Origin: an uncultured Atopobiaceae bacterium
Lineage (GTDB): Bacteria; Actinomycetota; Coriobacteriia; Coriobacteriales; Atopobiaceae
Assembly (NCBI GenBank): GCA_944320385.1
Contig: CALUHH010000001.1
Coordinates: 1-64,000 of the forward strand
Direction of reading: 5' to 3'
Length of the DNA: 64,000 nt
The notes beneath the pieces were generated by a model. The model had not been told where the DNA came from, made no database searches, and was given only the letters and a program-made list of their open reading frames with translations. Positions within the stretch are counted from its first letter, which is position 1, and every line of letters begins with the position of its first letter. Position numbers and translations under genes: made by a program. This document shows, piece after piece, positions 57,776 through 64,000 of the stretch.

Positions 57776-58220
57776 ACTCTCCCCCAATCCAGCTGGCGCG
57801 CACCTCGCGCGTCACCTCGACCCGCAGCTCCACCACGCCCCCGCCCGAGGCCCCGAGGGCGGCCACGATCGCGCCGAGCAGCGGGAGGGGACGCACGCTC
57901 CCCTCCACGCTCGCCGTCACCCTCCCCTCGTCGCCGGGCCCCGTCACGGCGACCTCCCACGCGCCCGCCCCGCCCTCGTGGAACACGGGCAGGTCCGGCA
58001 CGGCGGCGAGCCGGCGCAGGGCGTAGGCCCGCACGTCCCCCTCCCCTCCGCGCGACGTGGCGGCGAGGCGGGTCAGCTCGGCGGCCGTCGACGCCATGAC
58101 GGCGCGCGTGTACAGCACGCACGCCGGCTGGACGAGAAGCGCCACCAGCGTGAGCACCACGGGAACGAGCAGGGCCGCCTCCACGCTCGCCTGGCCCGAC
58201 CTGCCGCGCAGGGCTACCAT
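57747..58220 (-). CDS. TadE-like minor pilin 2
   Basis: 157 residues with the cut region RSGQASVEAALLVPVV (Gly -1, Glu +5), one helix and a beta-rich external domain ending EYAEWIGVWD. It overlaps the start of the TadG-like gene by 29 bases. ATG at 58220 has GGAG at suitable distance. Confidence 0.85.
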   Translation of the reverse strand: MVALRGRSGQASVEAALLVPVVLTLVALLVQPACVLYTRAVMASTAAELTRLAATSRGGEGDVRAYALRRLAAVPDLPVFHEGGAGAWEVAVTGPGDEGRVTASVEGSVRPLPLLGAIVAALGASGGGVVELRVEVTREVRASWIGGEYAEWIGVWD

Positions 58221-58221
58221 C

Positions 58222-58464
58222 TCAGTACTCCAGCACGTCCTTGAGCATCGACACCGCGCCCCCGCCCGAGCCATGAGACGCGGCGTCGGTCGCGAGCGCG
58301 AGGAGCCTCCCATCGCGGGCGGCGTGCCAGAGGAGCGCGAGCGCCCCGACCATCGCGACAAAGGCCACGAGCAGCAGGAGGTACTCGAGCGTCGACTGCC
58401 CGGAGCGCCGCGTCCTTCTCTGCCCGCCCCTCAGGGCGCCACGTCGTCGGCGTCCATGTGCCAC
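58222..58464 (-). CDS. Second Flp-like small prepilin
   Basis: 80 residues. The junction RRSGQSTLEYLLLLVAFVAMVG has the same Gly/+5 Glu/+6 Tyr pattern as the main Flp pilin. A short external part follows. The GTG at 58464 is chosen for GAGGT upstream and gives an overlap of 34 bases with the preceding gene; the exact start is uncertain. It could be a minor or pseudopilin. Confidence 0.7.
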   Translation of the reverse strand: MAHGRRRRGALRGGQRRTRRSGQSTLEYLLLLVAFVAMVGALALLWHAARDGRLLALATDAASHGSGGGAVSMLKDVLEY

Positions 58465-58886
58465 GAGACGACCTCGCTTCCACCCTCGTCCCCCTCTCGT
58501 ATGACGCACAGCTCGACCCACCCCGCCCCCTGCACCACGCAGCCCCACACCTTCCCCGACAGGTCGAGGTACCCCGCCCGCGCGACGATGCAGTCGCCGC
58601 GCAGGCGATAGCCCTCGAGCACGCGCTCGCCCTCGTCGACGAGCGCCCTTTCGCTCCTGCGCTGCGCCACCTCGGCTCCCTCGAGCAGGTCGAGGGCGTA
58701 CTCCGAGACACCTTCGTCGCCCAGAACGCCGAGCAGCGGCGCGGCGGAGGCCCCCTCGTCCCGAGGGGCGCCGACCGTCGTTCCGAGCAGCGCTGCCACG
58801 AGCCCGACGGCCAGCAGCCCCGCGGCCACGAGGGCGCCCGCGCGCCGCCCTAGAGCGAGTTGATGCCGCTCGCGATGGCGTCCCAC
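58431..58886 (-). CDS. Unidentified secreted Tad-locus protein
   Basis: Up to 151 residues. One N-terminal helix (about 17-36) then a soluble domain rich in Glu and Gly with two Cys (GDCIVARAGYLDLSGKVWGC). No prepilin motif is visible. The start is uncertain: GTG at 58886 has GGAG but overlaps flp by 37 bases. It is unlike known Tad proteins, but its place directly after flp suggests a pilus role. Confidence 0.55.
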   Translation of the reverse strand: MGRHRERHQLALGRRAGALVAAGLLAVGLVAALLGTTVGAPRDEGASAAPLLGVLGDEGVSEYALDLLEGAEVAQRRSERALVDEGERVLEGYRLRGDCIVARAGYLDLSGKVWGCVVQGAGWVELCVIREGDEGGSEVVSWHMDADDVAP

Positions 58887-59047
58887 AGCTCCGACACCTT
58901 GTCCCTGAACAGCAGGATCGCCGCGATGGCTATGACCACGAGCACGCCCACGAGGATCGCGTACTCCGTCGTTCCCTGCCCGCTCCGGTCCGCGACGATG
59001 CCGCGCGCCGCCTGGCGAAGCCTTCCCGCCGTCATCTCAGCCACCAT
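58850..59047 (-). CDS. flp: Flp-type major pilin
   Basis: 65 residues, the typical Flp size. The cut site is RSGQGTTEYAILVG with Glu +5 and Tyr +6, followed by a single hydrophobic helix (VLVVIAIAAILLF) and a short tail. It should polymerise to the Tad pilus fibre after processing. No prepilin peptidase gene is in the window. Confidence 0.9.
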   Translation of the reverse strand: MVAEMTAGRLRQAARGIVADRSGQGTTEYAILVGVLVVIAIAAILLFRDKVSELWDAIASGINSL

Positions 59048-59082
59048 GCCAACTCCCCTCTCTCGGCTCCGCAGAGCCCCAC

Positions 59083-59727
59083 CTAACCGACCACCAGCGA
59101 GGAGCCCAGAAGCGGGCCCAGTATCGCCAGGAACATCGCCGGGACGATGAGCGTCCCCAGCGGGACGAGCATCTTCACGGGAACCTTCTCGATCTGCTCC
59201 TCGACCCGCGCGCGCTGCTCGTCCCTGATCGCCTGCGCCTGGCGCTCCAACGCTCCCGCGAGCGGGGAGCCAAAGGAGAGCGCCTCCGCGACGACCGAGG
59301 CAAAGCGCCGTAGGGCGCCCACGCCAAGTTCCTCCGCCAGCCTCTCGAGCGCCTCCTCGCGGGTGCGGGCGCCGATGCGCCAGCTGAGCATCGCCTCCCC
59401 AAAGGCGCGCGACAGGGCGTTGTCGTACTGGTCGCAGTACAGGTCGAGCGAGGAGTCAAAGGAGAGCCCCGCGGAGAGCCCCAGCGTCACTATGTCGAGA
59501 AGAACCGGAAGCTCCGTGAAGCACGCCGCCCTTCTCTGTGCTCGCATCTCGGCCTCACGCACGCGGCGCACGGGCGCGAGCTCGAGAACGCGCCGGGCGA
59601 GCCGGGCGAGCGGCGTCTGCCCGCGGGCTCCCGAGCGCGCGGGCGAGGCCGCTCCGAGGGCCAGCTGGCACGCGATCGCCGCCAGCGCCGCCGCGCCCGC
59701 CATGACGAGCAGCAGTCCCCCGTCCAT
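59083..59727 (-). CDS. tadC: Tad pilus membrane protein TadC
   Basis: 214 residues of T2SSF type: LPVLLDIVTLGLSAGLSFDSSLDLY, then RIGARTREEALERLAEELG and a C-terminal double helix (VPVKMLVPLGTLIVPAMFLAILGP). It pairs with TadB as the platform for pilus assembly. ATG at 59727 shares one base with the stop of tadB (TGATG). Confidence 0.88.
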   Translation of the reverse strand: MDGGLLLVMAGAAALAAIACQLALGAASPARSGARGQTPLARLARRVLELAPVRRVREAEMRAQRRAACFTELPVLLDIVTLGLSAGLSFDSSLDLYCDQYDNALSRAFGEAMLSWRIGARTREEALERLAEELGVGALRRFASVVAEALSFGSPLAGALERQAQAIRDEQRARVEEQIEKVPVKMLVPLGTLIVPAMFLAILGPLLGSSLVVG

Positions 59728-60662
59728 CACGTCACCCCCCGCATGATCTGCCTGATGAGGAACAGCGCCACGGCGTCGAGCAGCATCGCCGCGCAGACGC
59801 AGCCCATCCCGGAGGGCGTGAGCAGACCCTGCTGGAAGTCGGGCGATATGAGGGTGAGCACCCCCACCATCACCACCGGGAGCAGACACACGATCCTGAC
59901 CGAGAGCCTGACCTGTGCCGTCTTGACCGCGAGCAGGCGCTCGAACTCGCCCTGGCGCTCCGCGATCCGCGCAGAGCGCAGCAGCAGGTCCCGCAGGGGG
60001 CTGCCCGTCCTATGCGCGATGACGAGCGCCGCGGCGAGCAGGCGCGCGCCGGGGACGTCGAGCTCCTCGGCGAGGCTCGAGACGGCCTCTTCCGTGGCCG
60101 CCCCGCACCTCAGGCGCAGCGACATGCGCGCGAAGACCTTCGCCGCCGGCCCGCGCCCGTGCGCCCCCACATACTCCACCGCCTGGGCGAGCGTCTGCCC
60201 CGACCCCATGGCCACGGCGAGCGTCCGATAGAGCTCCGGCATCTCGGCGAGCACCTCCCTGCGCTTGACCCGCTGGCGCGCCCCGTCCCGCGCCACGACG
60301 GCAGCGCACAGGGCACAGCTCACGACCACGCCCGCGAGCGGCGTCACAAACAGCAGCGCCGCGGCGACCGACACCAGGGCGAGGCCGGCGAGCAGGACCG
60401 CCATGACCTCCTCGCGCCCGCGGGAGGCGAGGCGTCGCCACTCCCGGGCCTCCCGCACCATCCTCTCCCCGATACCCGTGGAGAGGGCGAGCTCCACGAC
60501 CCTCAGCCCCGCCAGCCGGCGCAGGGCACGCTCCGCCCGCCGCGAGGCGAGAAACGCCACGCGCCCGCCCGAGCGCAGGACGTCCCCGGTGCCGCCCGAA
60601 AGAAGCACCGCCGACCCCGTAAAGGCGCAGGCGCCGACCGCCATCAGAAGCAAGACCTCCAC
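59727..60662 (-). CDS. tadB: Tad pilus membrane protein TadB
   Basis: 311 residues. Two helices near 85-125 and a T2SSF domain with MPELYRTLAVAMGSGQTLAQAVEYVG and GSPLRDLLLRSARIAERQGEFERLLAVKTAQ (in parts). Start is GTG behind GGAGGAGG. It overlaps tadA by 19 bases. Confidence 0.88.
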   Translation of the reverse strand: MEVLLLMAVGACAFTGSAVLLSGGTGDVLRSGGRVAFLASRRAERALRRLAGLRVVELALSTGIGERMVREAREWRRLASRGREEVMAVLLAGLALVSVAAALLFVTPLAGVVVSCALCAAVVARDGARQRVKRREVLAEMPELYRTLAVAMGSGQTLAQAVEYVGAHGRGPAAKVFARMSLRLRCGAATEEAVSSLAEELDVPGARLLAAALVIAHRTGSPLRDLLLRSARIAERQGEFERLLAVKTAQVRLSVRIVCLLPVVMVGVLTLISPDFQQGLLTPSGMGCVCAAMLLDAVALFLIRQIMRGVT

Positions 60663-61963
60663 CGCTCCACCTCCTCCGGGGCCAGCACGCCGTCCGAGAG
60701 CGCCGCGGCGACGAAGCGCGGCTCACGGGCCAGCGACCACGAGCGGTCCGCCGGGTCAAACACCACGCACTCGTCGAGCAGCGCCTGACCGCCCTCGCCG
60801 CGGGAGACCTCGGAAATCGAGGTCACCACGCGCCGCCCGTCCGCGAGGCGCCGCGCCACGACGATAAGGTCGATGGCCGTGGCGATCTGCTCCTCGATGA
60901 GGCCCGTGGGCAGGTCCATGCCAAAGCGCGCCATGAGGATGAGCCTCAGCACCGCCTCCTCCGCGCTGCCGGCGTGCAGCGTCGTGAGCGACCCGTCGTG
61001 GCCCGTGTTGAGCGCGTTGAGCATGTCGATGCACTCCCCGCCGCGGACCTCGCCCACGACGATGCGGTCGGGCCTCATGCGCAGGGCGTTCTTGACGAGG
61101 TCGCGGATCGTGATCTCGCCCGAGCCCTCGATCGAGGCCCCGCGTGCCTCGAGGCGCACGACGTTGGGGTGGGCGTCAAACCTGAGCTCGGCGGAGTCCT
61201 CGATCGTGACGATGCGCTCCCCGAGCGGGATCTCGCACGAGAGGGCGTTGAGCAGGGTCGTCTTTCCCGACCCGGTGCCGCCCGCCACGGCGATCGAACG
61301 CCGGGCGCGCACCGCCCAGGACAGGAGCTCCGCATACCAGCTCGGCATCGAGCCCAGGTCGACGAGGCGCGCGAGGGTCCAGGCGCGCGTCGAGAACTTC
61401 CTGATGGTGACCGCCGGCCCGTCGATGGCGACGGGCGCCGCCACCGCGTTCACGCGGTCGCCGTTTGCGAGGCGCGCGCTCACGATGGGGCTCGACCGGT
61501 CGAGGCGCCGCCCGAGCGGGGCGAGGATGCGGTCCATGACGATCATGATCTGCTCGGGAGAGTCAAAGACCGTGTCCGCGGGATGCAGCTCGCCCGCGCG
61601 CTCGTAGAAGAGCGCCGCGCAGCCGTTGATCATGACCTCGGTTATCTCGTCGTCCTCGAGCAGGCTCTGGATGGGCCCGAGACCGCACACCTCGTCGAGC
61701 ACCTGCCGGACGAGCGCGGAGCGCTCCTCAGGGAGCAGCCCCTCGAACCCCTGCGTGTTGAGTATGGTCTCGAGCGCCACCGCCAGCTCGTCGCGAACCA
61801 GCTTGGCGTCCTCGTTGGAGAGCATCCCCGCGATGACGGAGAGCCCCATGCGCTCGACGAGCGCCCCCTTGAGCCGCTCGCGCGCGTGGCGCAGGTCGGC
61901 AGGCGCCGGCCCCACGGCACTTCTCGCAGACTCGACCTCGCGCACCCTCTCCAGGACCGACAT
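60644..61963 (-). CDS. tadA: Tad pilus assembly ATPase TadA/CpaF
   Basis: 439 residues. The secretion ATPase core has Walker A AGGTGSGKTTL, the Asp box VTIEDSAEL, Walker B RPDRIVVGEVRGGE and the His box TTLHAGSAEEA. The N-terminal helical domain with FYERAGEL-type motifs precedes it. It powers Flp pilin assembly at the inner face of the membrane. ATG abuts the stop of the tadZ gene. Confidence 0.94.
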   Translation of the reverse strand: MSVLERVREVESARSAVGPAPADLRHARERLKGALVERMGLSVIAGMLSNEDAKLVRDELAVALETILNTQGFEGLLPEERSALVRQVLDEVCGLGPIQSLLEDDEITEVMINGCAALFYERAGELHPADTVFDSPEQIMIVMDRILAPLGRRLDRSSPIVSARLANGDRVNAVAAPVAIDGPAVTIRKFSTRAWTLARLVDLGSMPSWYAELLSWAVRARRSIAVAGGTGSGKTTLLNALSCEIPLGERIVTIEDSAELRFDAHPNVVRLEARGASIEGSGEITIRDLVKNALRMRPDRIVVGEVRGGECIDMLNALNTGHDGSLTTLHAGSAEEAVLRLILMARFGMDLPTGLIEEQIATAIDLIVVARRLADGRRVVTSISEVSRGEGGQALLDECVVFDPADRSWSLAREPRFVAAALSDGVLAPEEVERWRSCF

Positions 61964-63187
61964 CTACCTCGCCTCCCTCCGCTTTCCGAGCAGCCCGAAG
62001 CGCCGCCTGCCCGCCGCGCCCTGCGCGGCCCTTCTCGCCTGGTCGACGTCGGGAAGGCTCCCAAGCTCCTCGAGCATCTGGGCGAGCGCCGTCGCCACAG
62101 ACTCCGAGAAGGGCGAGCCCGACTCCACGAGGTCGAGCGCGCGCCCCGACGCAAGCAGGTCCTCCGCCTCGAAGCCGCCCTCAAAGGCCCGGAACACCCG
62201 TGCGGTCTCGAGCCCCACCTCGGCACGGCAGAGCGCGAGGTTGGCCCGCTCGCGCGGGTTGGCGCGGTTCTCGAGCCGGGCGATCCTCGTGCGCGCCACC
62301 CCCAGGCGCACCGCCAGCCCGCTCGTCCGCGCGAGCGCGGCCGGGGTGCCCGGGCCGCCGTCGGAGACGATCACCAGGCGGTCGGCGAGCTGCGCCGCCT
62401 GGGCCACCGCGTCGGTAAAGGTCGGCGACGTGTCAACGAGAACCAGGTCGCACAGGGTGGAGAGTGTCGATATGAGTTCACCCGCGCGCACGGAGGCCAG
62501 CTCCGAGGCCTCCGGCAGCCCGCAGGGCCCCATGACGCTCAGGCCCGGGCAGACCGAGGCCCTGAGGCTGTCCACGACCCCGCAGGACAGGTCGGAGGCC
62601 GCGCCTATTCGTGCGAGGTCGCTTCCGCCCGGCAAGCCGAAGCAGGAGAAGAGGTTTCCGCAGGCGAGGTCGAGGTCGAGTGCGCAGACCTCGAGCCCCC
62701 AGCTCGCCGCGTGCGCCGCCGCCGTCGCCACGACCGACGTCTTCCCGACGCCCCCGCGCCCCGAGCAGAAGACCACGACCGGGGCGCGCGGGCCCTCAAC
62801 GGACGCGGGGCCCCGCGCGGGAGCCGCGGGCGCGGCCGGGCGACCCCCATCGCTCGCCGCGCCCACCGACTCGAGGTCCAAGACGACGTCGACTCCCGCC
62901 CGCGCGGCGCGGGAGCGCAGGGAGCCCGTGACGCCGCGTTCGACCAGCACGACGCTGCGCGCGTTGCCGTCGCGCGCGATGGCGGCCGCGAGGTTCACCG
63001 ACGAGACGCCGTTCACGGCCGGACCCACGAGGGCACCCAGCTCCGTTGGGGCGGCCTCGAGCAGCGACCGGCGCAGGGCGTCGGCCGAGCCAACGAACTC
63101 GAGCGCTGCCCGCGGGTCCACGGAGCGCAGCGCCGCGCACAGCAGAAGGCGGTCCTCCCCGCCGCAAAAGCCCACCCAGTCGCTCAT
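61964..63187 (-). CDS. tadZ: Tad pilus localisation protein TadZ/CpaE
   Basis: 407 residues. A receiver-like N-terminal part (about 1-110) and a MinD/ParA-type ATPase with the deviant Walker A CSGRGGVGKTS, then DLDLACGNLF and VLVDTSPTF. It probably positions the pilus machine. ATG at 63187 overlaps the cpaB stop by four bases, with GGGAGGGG upstream. Confidence 0.88.
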   Translation of the reverse strand: MSDWVGFCGGEDRLLLCAALRSVDPRAALEFVGSADALRRSLLEAAPTELGALVGPAVNGVSSVNLAAAIARDGNARSVVLVERGVTGSLRSRAARAGVDVVLDLESVGAASDGGRPAAPAAPARGPASVEGPRAPVVVFCSGRGGVGKTSVVATAAAHAASWGLEVCALDLDLACGNLFSCFGLPGGSDLARIGAASDLSCGVVDSLRASVCPGLSVMGPCGLPEASELASVRAGELISTLSTLCDLVLVDTSPTFTDAVAQAAQLADRLVIVSDGGPGTPAALARTSGLAVRLGVARTRIARLENRANPRERANLALCRAEVGLETARVFRAFEGGFEAEDLLASGRALDLVESGSPFSESVATALAQMLEELGSLPDVDQARRAAQGAAGRRRFGLLGKRREAR

Positions 63188-63900
63188 GGGGTCGCCCCTC
63201 CCTCGACGCCCGCCCCCTCCTCGGAGGGGACGCTCGTGGGCGCTATGCCCGACCCTTCCGCAAGGCCCGCGGCGTCGTCTGCGGGCAGGGCGAGCCTCAG
63301 GCTCCCGTCGGCGCTCGCCGACAGCACGCTCGCCACCGCCTCGGGCGCCACCGCCACCGTCACGCTGCCCCGTGCGCCCACGCTCGTCCGCTCCCCCGGT
63401 GCCCTCAGGACCTGGAGGTCCGCGCTCACCAGGCTCACGCCCGTGTCGCTCACGCGGTACGCGGCGAGCGCCGTCCCCTCTCCGGCAGACGGCGGTAGAC
63501 CCAGGCCGTCGGTCACGGGGAGGGAGAGCGCCACGCGCCCGGAGGGCACCTCGACGGCGTCCTCGTCGTCCCGGAAGTTGAGCTCGGTGAGGGGCGCCCC
63601 CGCCGCCGCGGGGATGGTCACCTCGGCCCCCAGCACCTCCTCGAGGTCCACGACGGCCCCGTCGGGCGCGAGGTCGGCGAGCCAGTCGCGCTCGGCGACG
63701 TTGCGCCCGTCCACGACCTCGCCCACATCGAGCCCCTCGGGCGCCACCACGAGGCGCACCACCTCCCCGCCGTACCGCTCGAGGGCCTCGGCCCTCACGC
63801 GCTCCGCCTCGTCGCGGACGTGCTGGCCGTACAGGGCGCAGAGCAGCGCAGCGAGAAGCGCGCACGAGCCGGAGAGCGCGAACCTGAAGCGACGCGTCAT
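63184..63900 (-). CDS. cpaB: CpaB/RcpC-like SAF-domain pilus protein
   Basis: 238 residues. One N-terminal helix (about 7-24) then a SAF-like domain (VRLVVAPEGLDVGEVVDGRNVAERDW in parts) and a C-terminal CpaB-type part with VSLVSADLQVLRAPGE. It acts outside the membrane in Tad assembly. It is the first gene of the operon; ATG follows GGGGAGGT. Confidence 0.8.
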   Translation of the reverse strand: MTRRFRFALSGSCALLAALLCALYGQHVRDEAERVRAEALERYGGEVVRLVVAPEGLDVGEVVDGRNVAERDWLADLAPDGAVVDLEEVLGAEVTIPAAAGAPLTELNFRDDEDAVEVPSGRVALSLPVTDGLGLPPSAGEGTALAAYRVSDTGVSLVSADLQVLRAPGERTSVGARGSVTVAVAPEAVASVLSASADGSLRLALPADDAAGLAEGSGIAPTSVPSEEGAGVEGGATP

Positions 63901-64000
63901 CGAGCGGACCTCCCCTCTTCGTCGGATGCGCCGGACGGCGCGTGAGGGGATTGTCTCCCCGCACGAAAGCGTGCAAGGGGTCTTTTGGAGAAACCGCTCC
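63901..64000 (-). promoter_or_regulatory. Upstream region of the Tad operon
   Basis: A small stem GCACG/CGTGC around AAAG lies near 63961-63974 and a second GCGCC/GGCGC near 63928-63941. No convincing -35/-10 pair is seen before the window ends, so the promoter may lie further right. Confidence 0.25.

Overview
The window is GC-rich chromosomal DNA with short Shine-Dalgarno-led genes, many overlapping ATGA/GTGA junctions, a WhiB-less, Gram-positive gene set (no outer-membrane parts in the Tad locus), S-layer-homology (SLH) surface proteins and IS elements. The gene content and protein flavour point to a Coriobacteriia member, most likely near Olsenella/Atopobiaceae. This is an inference from remembered families, not a database match.

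Layout. 1-10.7 kb is an unstable accessory region: an unidentified gene end, a two-helix membrane protein, an IS3-type element sitting on a cut-off single-strand-binding-protein gene, an IS256-type element, a 1332-residue SLH protein, and a second IS3-type element (with a TTTAAAA frameshift site) embedded in the remains of an IS1182-type element. 11-17.5 kb holds a heterodimeric ABC transporter pair with a divergent AraC regulator (YbtP/Q/YbtA-like arrangement), then a relatively AT-rich ATPase-wHTH-nuclease gene whose promoter lies inside a 33-bp palindrome. 17.6-24.8 kb is a redox and metal block: AhpF-like reductase, AhpC peroxiredoxin, a heavy-metal-associated protein, DUF454, a nitrous-oxide-stimulated-promoter-family protein and a CydDC-like exporter. 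25-51 kb is mostly core metabolism and envelope: CmpB-like membrane protein, Lgt, a NifU-type protein, a U32 peptidase, TyrRS, a class A PBP, a C39-like pseudoenzyme, phosphoglucomutase, RlmKL, an S10 peptidase, Kup, citrate synthase, an ACT protein, CarD, a cyclophilin lipoprotein, BrnQ, a tannase-like lipoprotein and acylphosphatase. 51.5-54.1 kb is a second SLH protein, followed by tRNA-Phe. 54.4-63.9 kb is a complete-looking Gram-positive Tad/Flp pilus operon (cpaB, tadZ, tadA, tadB, tadC, flp, minor pilins, TadE/TadG-like), ending in DUF192 and zinc-ribbon/FHA genes.

The most unusual signals are not single genes. (1) Both SLH proteins look like chimeras: a host-like GC-rich signal peptide and a shared GC-rich pre-SLH plus SLH cassette enclose lower-GC, Firmicutes-like payload domains. 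(2) A 33-bp palindrome family (14-bp arms, 5-bp centre, GGGG/CCCC inner ends) occurs twice: once supplying a stop codon, once as an exact 11-codon in-frame insertion in the U32 gene. (3) Several intergenic spacers carry clusters of locus-specific 20-40 nt repeats in both orientations, and the 12-mer GGCGAGAAGAAC recurs seven times exactly between 19 and 44 kb. (4) Three proteins keep their fold signatures but have lost the expected catalytic motif (RlmL half of RlmKL, C39-like protein, tannase-like lipoprotein).

All homology calls are from reading motifs without a search. Starts were chosen from ribosome-binding sites and frame.
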